In this document: positions 54,501-62,516 of the stretch, piece by piece | Position numbering within the stretch: position 1 is the stretch's first letter | Layout: each line of letters begins with the position of its first letter | NCBI GenBank assembly: GCA_031213475.1 | Contig: JARUPZ010000005.1 | Coordinates: 7,250,988-7,314,987 of the forward strand | Length of the DNA stretch: 64,000 nucleotides | Direction: 5' to 3' | Source: Nereocystis luetkeana | Lineage: Eukaryota; Sar; Phaeophyceae; Laminariales; Laminariaceae | The notes under the pieces: model-generated | Told to the model about the DNA's origin: nothing | What the model saw: the letters and a program-made list of their open reading frames with translations, nothing else | Databases searched by the model: none | Position numbers and translations under genes: made by a program

Positions 54501-57212
54501 TATCATTTTCCTATTGAGGCTGTTGGCGCTCTGGTACGTCTACCCTTGCTCATTTCATACCCCTACACGTACACCAACTGTCGTGTAGTCGATCGTTTGA
54601 GCATTAATTTCAGCACTGGCGGTATCGTTGGCGATTGTTCTGTATCGGTGGTGGTAGTAGCGATTGTTTTGGTGTCGGTCTCGTGTGTGAGAATGATGCC
54701 GACGAGGTGGTAGTTGTTCGTGTTTCTCGTTGTAGTTTGTTGTTGGTCGGGGGTGGGGTTGTCTTGAAATATTTGAGTGTTTGCGATTTATTTATTTTTT
54801 ACTTTTACTTCTTCAAAAATTCTCCCGAGGTAACTTTTTGAGGTAAATTTCCGAAAAAAATGCGAAAAAGTACTTCAGCGAAGTCAGGATTTCATCAAAA
54901 GTTACGGTAACTTTTGGCTCTCTGTCTCATTGGCCTACACGCACCGAGCATCATCCCGACGCAAAACGCATCATCTCAAATCTCGAAGGATCTAAACACC
55001 GAGCATCTTCCATGCCACCATGCTGCTTGCTGTACGCATCACGACAACCGCTGGGAGCACAGAGGCTCGAGAGGTGTAGCTTGAGTACGGCGCGCACGAG
55101 CGGCGTTGGATTGTGCCAGCGGGCCGCCGCCGCTGCTACGTAGGGTACTCGCTTTCGCCTACTTGGTGACGACGTGGAGGATGCTTCGTTCCAAAAAAGG
55201 ACTCGCATCACACTCGTACTCGTACTCGTGCTCGCACAGAGCGCGACAGCTCGTGTATCATTTCGATTCCACCACACTGCAGCAGCAGCAGCAGCAGCGG
55301 CGGCGGCAGCAGTGGCCGCGACAGTGGCGGTGGAGCGGAGCCCGCCGGCGCTGTGGCGTGCGTAGGCTGAGCGCAGCAGCAGCAGCAGCAGGCAATCCAA
55401 AAAGGGAAGCTGGCTGGTGCTGGTGCTGGTGCTTGCTGGTGCTGGTGATGACGCTGCTTATTTTTGTTGCTCAAGCTGCCTCTAGCTGCGGCCAGCGCTT
55501 GCTAGCTGCCGCTTGCTGTGCTGCTGCTTGCAGTCGTGGGCTGGCAGTGGTGGCACCGCTGTCAACTCTGCCGCCGAAACGTTGCTGGGCCGCCGTTGCT
55601 ACTCCCAAGCTGTTTTTTAGTTTTTCGTTCTTTTTTTTTGGCGCGTTTGCCTCACCTCCCCCCTTCCCTTCTTATTTTCGGAGGCGTCGCCTGCAGGATT
55701 TGATTTACCTCACTCGCAAACACACCGAAATCAGGAAGGGAAGGAAATTCACTTTTTTTAGCGCAATTAAAGTTTTTTTTTTTTTTACCTCTATCGCAAA
55801 CACTCTATTGATGGTGCTGATTTTCACTGACTTCTAATTGTTACATGATAAAATGCTGAACATTGCCCCCTCTTTCTCCGTATATTGTTTCCTCGTATCC
55901 TCCACACCTCCCCTTTACCCTTCTGCTTCGTGTATGGGGCCGACGCACGCTCTTTACCTTGGTTGACGTGTCCATCGCCAGTCCTTCCGGACCATAATGC
56001 CGGGTAAGGATATGCGCTCGCATATCACGCTCAAGGGGTGGTTTGGCGGAGCCACGACAGATGTCTTCTGCAGCGAGGAAGTAAGTTTGCTATTGGTGGT
56101 GATAGTGGTTGTGGTGGTAGTGAGAGTGGTGATAGTGGTGGTGGTGGGGGTAGTCGTTGTTGTATCGGTAGTGATAGTGATGGTGGTGTTGGTGGGGGCG
56201 AGGTTGTAAGTGGTCGTGATGGCGATATGTTTGCTCTTAGTCTGGTGCGGATGTAGGTGCTTGTGCGGGTGGTGGCGTTGATGATGCTGTTGCTAAGCTT
56301 CACCATGATATTGATGCGCTCGCTGTTGCTTTTGTTCATGTTCATGTTCATGTTCAGGGAGCAACAGCGGTGGAGCCCGAGCAAAGCTCCATCAACAGGC
56401 GCGTGGACGTTCATACGACGCTGTTGGCCGAGGTCGGGCAGATTAGGTGGGCTGGAACGGGGAGAGGGAAGGAGGGGGGGGCTAGAGGGAAGGGCGGGAA
56501 ATGGAGGGGAGAAAAAGAAAAAAAGGGCGGGATGGAGAGGGGGGGAGGGGGTGCGTTTCGAGGAGTAGGAATGATACCGAACGAGATCGACCTATAAGGA
56601 CAGACAGAAACACAGAGATTCACAACGTCAGAGATATGCAGCGGACTTTATGTATGAGAGGCGTACACAGAACCCAGCTTGAGGATCCGTTTTCTTATCG
56701 CAAGCGGTTTTTTTCTCTCTCTCTCCAGCCTCTTCGCTTCGCTTCTGAACGACTTGGCCCCCCTTTGTTTATTTTCCAAGAACAGGAAGGATGTTGAGCG
56801 GCTTACAAGGCACGTTTTGCAGCACATCCCACCGGGATACGCTGACAAGGACACAATTTCAGCCGGCGACCACCTGGATTTCAGCTTCCGGAGGCGTCAG
56901 GCAGGGATGCTCGACGTCAAGAGGAAGGGTTTGTCGCAATTTCGTCTCGGCACGCACGGCCCCAGAGCTTTTGCTAAGTCGGTGTCGGCGAGCTCGATCA
57001 AGGTGGGGGAGGGCGTGATGCCTGTTTGTCTTAGTAGTACTTCGGTGCAGGGCAGGAGGCGGCCGGGGGGGGTGGGGGCCTTGGGGGGGGGTGCGGGGAT
57101 GTACTCGACATCATGCATGGCCGTAGTGGTGGAGGGGAAGGGGGTAATAGTGTGGCGGAACTCTGTCGTGTTTCTTGTATTCGCAGTGGTTGACTGATGG
57201 TGGGGGGTGGTA
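36488..57212 (+). CDS. Ankyrin-repeat TRP-type cation channel (multi-exon gene)
   Basis: Eighteen exons with GT-AG borders and a continuous chain of matching phases give about 720 residues. Order: 36488-36590, 38269-38471, 39442-39553, 40004-40080, 40720-40831, 41759-41890, 44320-44435, 44740-44836, 46275-46390, 47677-47836, 48540-48695, 52521-52648, 53003-53132, 54066-54158, 55982-56080, 56358-56446, 56786-57002 and 57186-57212 (or 58156-58302). The first five encode ankyrin repeats. Helices S1-S6 follow, with a pore loop between S5 and S6 (SMGEVDF), an S6 ending YLNLLVAIM and a C-terminal coiled coil. Family knowledge: such proteins assemble as tetramers and pass Ca2+/Na+ across the plasma or an internal membrane, often in mechanical, thermal or osmotic sensing. 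Ligand and stimulus cannot be told here. The N-terminus is incomplete. Confidence 0.82.
37500..37690 (+). repeat. C-rich low-complexity tract in intron
   Basis: Interrupted (CCCA/CCCC)n over about 190 bases, including a C-run at about 37,647-37,665. Confidence 0.75.
37830..38150 (+). repeat. R3 interspersed repeat, full-length
   Basis: About 320 bases. The left part (ggcagtcacaacgcagatac, ctctgaaagtggccacaaca, attgacgctgtc) and the right part (ggatgcagctcacccttcat to ctatggtcag) both match the copies at 51.1 and 63.7 kb. It lies in the intron between the first two ankyrin exons. Confidence 0.75.
38269..38471 (+). CDS. Channel exon: two ankyrin repeats
   Basis: Acceptor gagcag|caa (or three bases earlier), donor cttga|gtgaga. 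It reads QMDVNLKNKVGMPLVWFSVV, then VMLRFLLQKGADVKTRNLVG and QNALFPAVSNHGKDAIPMLE. The LLQKGADVKTRN turn is the classical ankyrin beta-hairpin. Confidence 0.8.
39442..39553 (+). CDS. Channel exon: ankyrin repeat
   Basis: Acceptor gcgctcag|g. It reads YLVEECGLSLTDSDDFGALP then LHFAVLFGHMDTVQW. The donor is uncertain: ataagt|gttcgc at 39,554 or acc|gtgcag at 39,539, both phase 0. The frame also runs on without a stop through the intron to the next exon, but that stretch is compositionally intron. Confidence 0.7.
40004..40080 (+). CDS. Channel exon: ankyrin repeat
   Basis: Acceptor ggactgcag|g, donor catggg|gtaagc. It reads ESARSLTPLGVAVLHNHEGI then AKWLMG. Starting instead at 39,980 (after gtcaag) adds eight residues and restores the 33-residue ankyrin period with the preceding exon. 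Confidence 0.72.
40720..40831 (+). CDS. Channel exon: end of ankyrin domain
   Basis: Strong acceptor tttctctctctcag|t, donor ccaggg|gtaagg. It reads YGDDNPSRVACKRNSLFSDN then NNDLALVAMTWPELLPG. Confidence 0.75.
41759..41890 (+). CDS. Channel exon: pre-membrane linker
   Basis: Acceptor ataagcag|g, donor cccgag|gtatgg, 44 codons, phase 0 at both ends. It reads VLEGFEKKGSSSIVSWDTSD then TYDIKFLYGSPE, corresponding to the linker between ankyrin repeats and the first helix. Confidence 0.75.
41900..44310. other. Long intron of the channel gene
   Basis: 2.4 kb without a supported exon. It contains CTG/GTT triplet stretches (42,005-42,085; 42,790-42,830). A 218-codon minus-strand frame (43,362-44,018) has no recognised motif. 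Confidence 0.5.
44320..44435 (+). CDS. Channel exon: pre-S1 helix
   Basis: Acceptor tgttcgcag|g, donor cacag|gtaaaa. It reads APRCRSPLDILLSTGHPELF then EVKVVQMVVTLKWSIFGHR. The hPvVxxlxxxKWxxFG pattern is the usual lead-in to S1 in ankyrin-TRP proteins. Confidence 0.82.
44740..44836 (+). CDS. Channel exon: S1
   Basis: Acceptor acaacgcag|a, donor ttgaag|gtcagc. It reads YYVCELGRYLALSATFLIGF then IICGGSSYGTLK. The hydrophobic run LALSATFLIGFIICGG is S1. Confidence 0.82.
46275..46390 (+). CDS. Channel exon: S2
   Basis: Acceptor gatctaag|g, donor caaaaa|gtgaga. It reads VGVEATIGTLTRVVCWILTL then YNLVVEEGRELRAAKSVK. A hydrophobic helix followed by an acidic/basic loop matches the S2-S3 loop of TRP channels. 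Found by phase: it takes phase 0 from S1 and gives the phase 2 needed by the next exon. Confidence 0.78.
47265..47335 (+). repeat. Diverged R1 fragment
   Basis: ggttcttcacatcaaaccg and ggccgtgccgatgcttcc keep R1 order and spacing. The middle is poorly conserved. Confidence 0.4.
47677..47836 (+). CDS. Channel exon: S3
   Basis: Acceptor gcgtaaag|a, donor gacatc|gtgagt. It reads YFLGGWNLHSVAAYVLVLAL then IPVFKPWEREVQWGFDNQHD, ending in acidic DVDDDEPMYSKEDI. S3 is SVAAYVLVLALIPVF. The acidic loop before S4 is unusually long and negatively charged. Confidence 0.82.
48385..48485. repeat. GATT/ATCG tetranucleotide array in intron
   Basis: tgatcgatcgattgattgat and similar words, as in 30,340-30,615. 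Confidence 0.75.
48540..48695 (+). CDS. Channel exon: S4 to S5
   Basis: Strong acceptor cacggttttgcag|g, donor ttcgag|gtacga, 52 codons. It reads VRRVMTAPAILLLFTRLMEH, LAVWKSTGVFIAVIRMMIVN, TASWSVLFILFE. It contains S4, the amphipathic S4-S5 linker and the first half of S5. The spacing fits TRPV/TRPA-like channels. S4 lacks the regular Arg ladder of voltage-gated channels. Confidence 0.85.
48700..51050. other. Long intron of the channel gene, first part
   Basis: No exon supported. It contains a repeated AT-rich block (gcctcccttc and caaatagcaaaccacccag at 49,187-49,240 and 49,312-49,366). A ~150-base-apart pair (gttctgcatcgcccgcg / ctctgcgttgcccgcg) lies at 50,610 and 50,760. Confidence 0.5.
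51058..51375 (+). repeat. R3 interspersed repeat, full-length
   Basis: cccacgaggcagttacatag, ctcttgaactggccacacca, ggatacaactcacccttcat, gtctgcctggtcggtgagaa, tatggtcatacacc. It lies in the intron between the S4-S5 and pore exons. Confidence 0.75.
51449..51632 (+). repeat. (CTG)n triplet array
   Basis: Long interrupted CTG/TTG array starting aagctgctgctgcgg. The + frame reads poly-Leu and the minus frame poly-Ala; neither is a gene. Confidence 0.8.
52488..52504 (+). repeat. Run of 17 C before the pore exon
   Basis: Homopolymer 16 bases upstream of the 3' splice site tttttccag at 52,520. It forms the far part of the pyrimidine tract. Confidence 0.8.
52521..52648 (+). CDS. Channel exon: S5 end and pore loop
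   Basis: Acceptor gtttttccag|g, donor gagaa|gtgagc. It reads VAFALAFYALLRGSTGFTTV, WESIVTLFLMSMGEVDFPLS, DEK. S5 ends in FALAFYALL. The pore helix is TTVWESIVTLFLM, and the filter region is MSMGEVDF in place of the more usual G-x-G-D. Confidence 0.88.
53003..53132 (+). CDS. Channel exon: S6 and start of TRP helix
   Basis: Acceptor ccgttcag|g. It reads YLHIVGVLMFGTFMLLVAIV, YLNLLVAIMTSGYTEV, KKQDLDK. S6 is VLMFGTFMLLVAIVYLNLLVAIM. Two donors in the same phase are available: gag|gtaaag at 53,109 and aag|gtactg at 53,133. Confidence 0.88.
53271..53379. mobile_element. 109-bp MITE, copy 1
   Basis: Flanked by TA (possible TA target duplication). A perfect ~27-bp terminal inverted repeat starts ttacgggggaccatagttaa. 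The interior is AT-rich and unstructured. The same length and ends occur at 61,041-61,149. TA duplications and such small size fit a mariner/Tc1-type MITE. It lies in the intron after the S6 exon. Confidence 0.8.
54066..54158 (+). CDS. Channel exon: post-S6 helix
   Basis: Acceptor ccgtgcag|g, donor aaaaag|gtgaga, 31 codons. It reads VLCRANAQAVMSRAAALVKW then EGIMSEPLRKK. An Ala-rich amphipathic helix continuing the TRP-box region. Confidence 0.75.
54160..55980. other. Intron with triplet repeats
   Basis: 1.8 kb without a supported exon. It contains CAG/GCT arrays at 55,276-55,400 and a gctggtgctggt array at 55,415-55,450, plus T-rich runs near 55,620-55,790. The 243-codon + frame across the arrays reads Gln/Ala/Trp/Cys low complexity and is not credible. 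Confidence 0.55.
55982..56080 (+). CDS. Channel exon: C-terminal region
   Basis: Acceptor catcgccag|t, donor gaggaa|gtaagt. It reads SFRTIMPGKDMRSHITLKGW then FGGATTDVFCSEE. The phase is 0 on both sides. The acceptor is plausible rather than strong. Confidence 0.65.
56092..56200 (+). repeat. (GGT)n microsatellite in intron
   Basis: ggtggtgatagtggttgtgg and similar triplets. Confidence 0.8.
56358..56446 (+). CDS. Channel exon: C-terminal coiled coil, part 1
   Basis: Acceptor catgttcag|g, donor attag|gtgggc. It reads GATAVEPEQSSINRRVDVHT then TLLAEVGQIR. It leaves phase 2, as the next exon requires. Confidence 0.72.
56786..57002 (+). CDS. Channel exon: coiled coil, part 2, and tail
   Basis: Acceptor agaacag|g. 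It reads KDVERLTRHVLQHIPPGYAD, KDTISAGDHLDFSFRRRQAG, then a basic Ser-rich tail. The heptads V..LL.EV..I.KDVERL.RHVLQ across the junction suggest a coiled coil, often used for tetramer assembly. The end at atcaag|gtgggg is a guess; the frame stays open to TGA at 57,195. Confidence 0.65.
57186..57212 (+). CDS. Channel terminal exon, option A
   Basis: Acceptor cttgtattcgcag|t followed by WLTDGGGW and TAG. Phase fits. Very short. Confidence 0.35.
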
Positions 57213-57274
57213 GGGAAAGGCGGTAGTCATCTTATACAAACGAGTGCACGTAAACATCACCTTTTTGTTTAGAA

Positions 57275-57583
57275 GCACCACTTTCACTTTCCAGCCTAAC
57301 TCGTAGGAGGTCTAACCCTCAGTGATCGTCTGGACAAGCCGTGACCACAGGGGTCGCCCCTTCTCTCCCTCGGTACGTGCCTTCATTATCGCGCATAGGG
57401 TTCAGCAGTCCCACTACTCGTCGAATATCATCGAATGCTGTTAATTCACGCTCTCGCGCATTCCGCCGACCACCCTACAATGCAAGAAAGATTATAGGCA
57501 GGATGCATTCGTTGAGACTCGAACCCACACGATTGATCTTAGCAGACACGCGGACCCCCTACTAAGCCACCGGGGATGCTTTT
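57275..57583 (-). mobile_element. tRNA-derived SINE, copy 2
   Basis: On the minus strand the head at about 57,515-57,575 has A-box tggcttagtagg (a perfect fit) and B-box ggttcgagtct. It is followed by the same ~210-base body as the copy at 24.6-24.9 kb (shared words gtggtcac, gtccag, ggtacgtgcc on the + strand). It inserts just after the coiled-coil exons of the channel gene. Confidence 0.72.
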
Positions 57584-58155
57584 TTTTATTTACTCTACAA
57601 ACATATATTGGTATGAACGAGGCAATGGCTGATATCCTCTTTATTCTGTACAGAGTTGAGCTATATACAGAGAAAAGAGAGAGAGATAAATAGAAAAAGA
57701 AAGATGGCTTTGGAGCTCCGAAGCTGACAGGGCGACAGATTTATAACCCCCCTGCCCCACTCTCGCCCTCCTCTCCCCCTTGCTCTCCTGCCTCCCGCCG
57801 TCTCCCCGCTACACAACCCTTCTTGTATCCCTAACGCTATCGCTTCGAACGACCCGAACCTGGCCTACCACCACTGGGGTACCGCCTGCGTGCATTTAAA
57901 GCGGACGCGTGACCGATTGACATACATCACATACCGAATGATCTACCGATTGGCCTGTGTTTCGATAAGCGGCTTGCAGTATTATACAAAACTGGGCACA
58001 CCACTTCACCTTTGAAAGGACTAAAAAACAAAAAAATGAACAATATCGAAATCAGACGGAAACCAAACTTTACTACCTAAACCGAATAGTAACAAATGCC
58101 ACCCAACCCCCGCCCCCGCCCCCCTCCCGCCCCCTCCCCCCCCCCGGACACAAAG

Positions 58156-58302
58156 GAGGATCGACAAGAACCAGCACGGGACGTTCAGGAGAAACCTCGC
58201 TCTAGGCGGGGCGTGGTCAGGGCTCAGGCCTTCATCCGTGGCCCCCTGGAACGCTCACAAGGTCGTGTCCTGCTGGATAACCAGAACAAAAGGTCGGAAT
58301 GA
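58156..58302 (+). CDS. Channel terminal exon, option B
   Basis: After a long C-rich tract and ggacacaaag, a phase-0 frame reads EDRQEPARDVQEKPRSRRGV, VRAQAFIRGPLERSQGRVLL, DNQNKRSE and stops. It is protein-like, with a basic tail. It could replace option A or belong to a separate gene. Confidence 0.33.
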   Translation, partial: EDRQEPARDVQEKPRSRRGVVRAQAFIRGPLERSQGRVLLDNQNKRSE

Positions 58303-59420
58303 ATGCAAAGAAGGCGTGATTCATCAGTGGGGAGGGGGGGGAAGGCGGGGAGAAACACGAAAATATTCTCAGTTTTCGGTTGCGTTGTTGTCGTGTTTTC
58401 GCTACAATGATTTTCTCTGTATGTTCCTAGTCAAAACAGGGTGTACAACCCCGGATTTGAGTTGTGGCCGGGAGGGAGAGAACAAAGCAAGGACGAAGGT
58501 AACAACTAGGATTGTAGACACAAAACAAGGGTGGACGTTTATTCGATATAAGCGTTTAATCGACTGGGCTCGATTCTCTGTGTTGAGAGGCATGGCCGAC
58601 ATCATAGGACAGGAGCGGTTGTTGTCTCGTGATGTGTTGTGATGTGATGTGATGTTGGCAACATCGCGATCTTTCGAGTTTATCGTTGGTGACTGCACTC
58701 AGAAAGGGGAAGCCGGGGTGGGGGCTGTATCAGGGCTACGTTCGAGAGGTAGGAGCCTCCAACCAACCACTATAGTCGCATATTAAACCCTGTGACTAGG
58801 AGTTGTTTGACGCGTTACCAGGGTATGCAAGATGAGGGCGGGGGGCGTATTTATTGTTATGCGTCTTAGTGATAGGAGCGTCTTAGCTTCAATACGAGGT
58901 GCAGATTATATCTATTGTGTGGACTTGGTGTATTCGAATAGCGGCATCTTCGCCCCCCCTTTTCGACTTCTGAGTGTTGTTCTTGAGATGTTTGGATCGT
59001 TGGGTGATCTGCATCTAGGCCTATTCAAGATGGGCTAATATGATGGGGTCCATGCTTATAGATGAGAGAACGAATGCGTGTTTAGGCTTCGCAGAAGAAG
59101 TGGTGTCACATCGCTTAAATGAGGTGCACATGGTGGAATAGGGGAACCACAATAATCTACTGACGTGTTCTGATACAGCAGGGTACAGTTCCTAGACCGT
59201 CTAAAGGACCACCGCTCGTTAGGTCTCTGAGGCCGATTGACCTCTTGTTTGAGCGCTCACGAGGTACCCTCGTGCAGGAAGAATCTGATCACGCAGGAAG
59301 TAAATCGATGCAAGGCGGTAGTTACAGGCAGCCAATGTAAACAATCGACGAAGCACCAAACACGATAACGGGCACGACGGGAAAGGCAGGGCGTAAGGGG
59401 CTCGGCGTGGATAGCGCGAG
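58303..59420. other. No gene recognised
   Basis: A + frame at 58,238-58,642 overlaps option B in another phase and is not protein-like at its start. Otherwise only short frames. Confidence 0.35.
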
Positions 59421-59423
59421 TAT

Positions 59424-59841
59424 CGTAGATCACTTGACGTTGACCTTCTCTGGGTCACTTCGTAGAATTCAATAAGCACTGGGTGTTCCCGAACCCTCGT
59501 TACTGGGTATTTACCAGAGAAAGAAGGCGTGTCCACACCGGAGACCCTCCATGTCCCTACGAGACGCGACCGGAGGACCTAATCAAAGCTTGACCTGAGC
59601 CCATTGAAGTAGATTCCACGCGAAACACTGATCGTAGATCACTCGGCTTTGACTTTCGTTGGGTCACTTCGTAGCGTTCAAAACTTATTTGGTGTTCCCG
59701 AACCCTCGTTATTGGGGCTGCACCTAAGGGTGAAAGCGTTTCCATACTGGGGAACCTCCCTGCCCCTATGAGACGGGACCAAACGAGCCAGTCAAAGCTT
59801 GATCTCTGTTCATTGAAATATACTAGATGCGTAATACTGAT
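59424..59841. repeat. Two tandem units, 209-bp period
   Basis: Units start cgtagatcact at 59,424 and 59,633 and share gggtcacttcgtag, tggtgttcccgaaccctcgtt and tcaaagcttga. The minus frames keep TRVREH and EVTQR in both units, so the unit may derive from a coding sequence. Confidence 0.7.
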
Positions 59842-60124
59842 TAAAACAGTCGTCTTGGGCCGTAGTATTCTCCTTGTAGCGCTAGTCACGACCGTCGTGA
59901 CCCCTTCGAACAATTCACCCTGGCACCCCACGGGGTAATACTCTCCTTGACCGACGCAAACGTCGTCGGCACAAAGTGGCCACCCCGGTGCTAGGCCGGC
60001 GACAGCGTGTCAACCTTGCTCTGTGGCCCCACGTCGTCGGCCCGAGGTTTGAAACAATGCTCGCCTCAGGGCGGGTCTTCCTGCCGTCAGGTTCGTGGTG
60101 TGTCCTCGGTACCGCCGACACACC

Positions 60125-60441
60125 CCCAGCCTGGCTAATGTAGGCGTTGGTTACAAGGGGGGTTCACGGTGAAAAACCGGTTCTCATTTCCTGCTCGGCT
60201 CCTCTCCACTGTATCACCCCCCCCAGCCCGGTGCATGTGAGCATCGGTCCCAGGCGGGGGATACGGTGATGGAATTTTCAACCTTTCCTCCTCGGCTCCC
60301 CGCCTCTGTATCACCCCCCCAACCCGGGCCATGTCAGCGTCAGTGGAAAACAGGACCTTTCGCAATTCACCGGTCCTCTGTTTTTCCTCGGCTACCCGCC
60401 AATGCAAAATCCCCCCAGCCCGGCGCATGTGAGTATCAGTG
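60125..60441. repeat. Tandem array, ~96-bp period, four units
   Basis: The word cagcccggcgcatgtgagca recurs in variants at about 60,128, 60,224, 60,320 and 60,416. Confidence 0.75.
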
Positions 60442-60509
60442 ACTAGCGGGCATCACGACCATAGACCACCGTAGCGCATGCGTCTTCCTCTTCCGCCCCT
60501 AGCGGTCGT

Positions 60510-60830
60510 CTCGATGATGCAGCGCCCCTTCTTTTCGTGGTGTTGACCTTGGACGGCGTTTTGACAAGAGCGGCATTTCTGACTCTTGTACGTTCTCCAG
60601 TCCATCTATCGCCTTCGGCCGTATGTTGCAGCGCCCCTCGTTTTCGTGGTGCTCCCCTTAGAACGTGGGGTGAACATCGGCGGTCTTTACCCTCGTCCGG
60701 GTGTTCTTCAGCTTCCTTCTCTGCCCATTGCCATTGACGTGATGTTGCAGCGCGCCGTTTTCCCGCGATGATGACCTAGGACGGTGATGACAAGAACGGC
60801 GGTCTTGAACCTTGTACAATCCTCAAGACT
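60510..60830. repeat. Tandem array, ~109-119-bp units, three copies
   Basis: gcagcgccccttc / gcagcgcccctcg / gcagcgcgccgtt at 60,519, 60,628 and 60,747, each followed by cgtggtg/gatgatgacc and ggcggtctt-type blocks. Confidence 0.72.
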
Positions 60831-61040
60831 TCCAACCGCCAGCACCTCATCTGTCTAACGCGTTTGGAGCCTGTATCCACCTGTGAAACACGCTTTTCTT
60901 GGTGGTGCCTCACCTGCATCTGAGGAATGGCGCCCGTCTCGAAGGCTTCTGTTTGCACATTGACCTAAACCTACACGTTTACTTGTCTAGCCAGAGACAG
61001 GTTCCAATGCTGAGGCCAAGGCCGACCACTACATTTTGTT

Positions 61041-61149
61041 TATTACGGGGGGCCATAGTTAACAGGACCAAATATTGTTAGCAAAAATGGTTAAACGTGT
61101 AGGTTTTTATGCATACCATAGGTCCTGTTAACTATGGTCCCCCGTAATA
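61041..61149. mobile_element. 109-bp MITE, copy 2
   Basis: Same length and ends as 53,271-53,379. The inverted arms differ from each other at one position and from copy 1 at a C/T site that has changed in both arms. Confidence 0.8.
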
Positions 61150-61353
61150 GCAGGTATCACAGTCCGGCTCAATAGTCACGTCAAGCCCAACAGACAAATA
61201 GGAAAACCAAACAAACACCGAGTTTCGAAAAGAAGCTTTCGATGTCCGATGGAACGAATCGTCAACGAGAGATCGTGAGGGTCGTTTCCACTATCAACTT
61301 ACTTATCCAGCTCCGCAGCACGTCTGGTATTCTATAGGTTTTCCCCACGGTTA

Positions 61354-62310
61354 TTGTTTTTTGTCGGCGAGAATGAGGTACCACAACCTACACGTCGCCA
61401 GTGCAGGAATGGATGGCGAAACCTCAGTCGCATTCAAATAGCACATACATTGAGGGAGGATGCGCGACAACTCTTGCGTGCTCACCCCTGGGAGAGCACC
61501 GCGTGGAGCACACTGAGCTGTGCGTGTGCGATCCTGCAAGAGGTGATTGCCGCTGGCATAGATGCGTGCGTTGAAGACTACCTCAGGGAAATCGGACGAT
61601 TCCTAGCGAAAAATGACCAGATAGGATTGTACAAGCACCTGAAGAGTACGGTGGCATTGCAAGAGACTAAAGCGGGGAACCAGCAGCTCACTAGGAACGA
61701 GTATAGCACGCTGTTGCGGGATAAGGTACCAAATCGTGAACAAGGTTTTGGGTTCTATCACTGACTCTTCAACACTAATCGCTGACCGTCGATCCCACGA
61801 TCGTCGGCCTCTTGCCACCGCGACCGGTAAACCTGTCCGACCAAGGGAATGGGGACAGGGAGGGCAACAGGAGGAATATGAAGGAAACCGCGGAGGAAAC
61901 GTAAACAAGAGACGGCAGACAGGGTAGTAAGGCACCAGGCCGACTAGGGTAGGGTGGCAGATGTGTATGTTACTAGTGCCGCCAACTGCTGCAGCTGGTT
62001 CGAACGAACGTAATCTCCCGTCGTTTTCGTTTTATTTCAGCGCTGTGACCCTCCGTCATTTTCTTAGTGTTAGTTTTCGTCTGTCTTCCTTCTTGTACTT
62101 GTTATGGGAGTCTTCTTTTGTGGGTGCAGGAAGACCCTGCTGTGTTTTTTTCGTATTGTCGGACGCATTCTCTCCCGTGGTGGGGCATGGTTGACGAAAG
62201 CAGCACGGAGACCGTATCCAGGGTAGCAAGGTACCAAACCGGTTAGTGGGTAGAACCTTAACCTTCATATGCTAATTGTACCACAAACTGCGGCGGCTGC
62301 CGGGAGATTA
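61354..62310 (+). mobile_element. LINE copy lacking its reverse-transcriptase core
   Basis: The 5' part encodes the region between endonuclease and reverse transcriptase (REIGRFLAKNDQIGLYKHLK, QQLTRNEYSTLLRDKVPNRE) up to about 61,764. The sequence then jumps to the LINE C-terminal tail (KPVRPREWGQGGQQEEYEGN) and 3' UTR (gtaaggcaccaggccgacta). The UTR contains the same internal duplication as 21.1-21.5 kb (ggtagcaaggtaccaaaccg at about 62,222). It is an internally deleted, non-functional copy. Confidence 0.65.
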
Positions 62311-62516
62311 TATACCTTTCTTGTCGAAAAATTAATAGTTTTTTTTCCCATTCGTTCCTAGTCTTGCTTTGTTTATATGTACTGTAGTGATACTTCGAAG
62401 TATATGTTTTTCATACCGCTCTGTGTTCTCTGTCACACACGCTACTACCAGGGGCACGACACTTTGCTTTTCCTTGTTTCGATTTTCGTTTCTTAGCTTC
62501 TTTTGTTTTTTCCCTT

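Noticed and set aside
55106..55837. 243-codon + frame
   Set aside because: Mostly Gln/Ala/Trp/Cys encoded by CAG and GCT arrays and T-runs inside an intron.
57515..57575. Functional tRNA gene at the SINE head
   Set aside because: A/B boxes are present, but the copy at 24.8 kb shares a 210-base body, marking both as SINEs.
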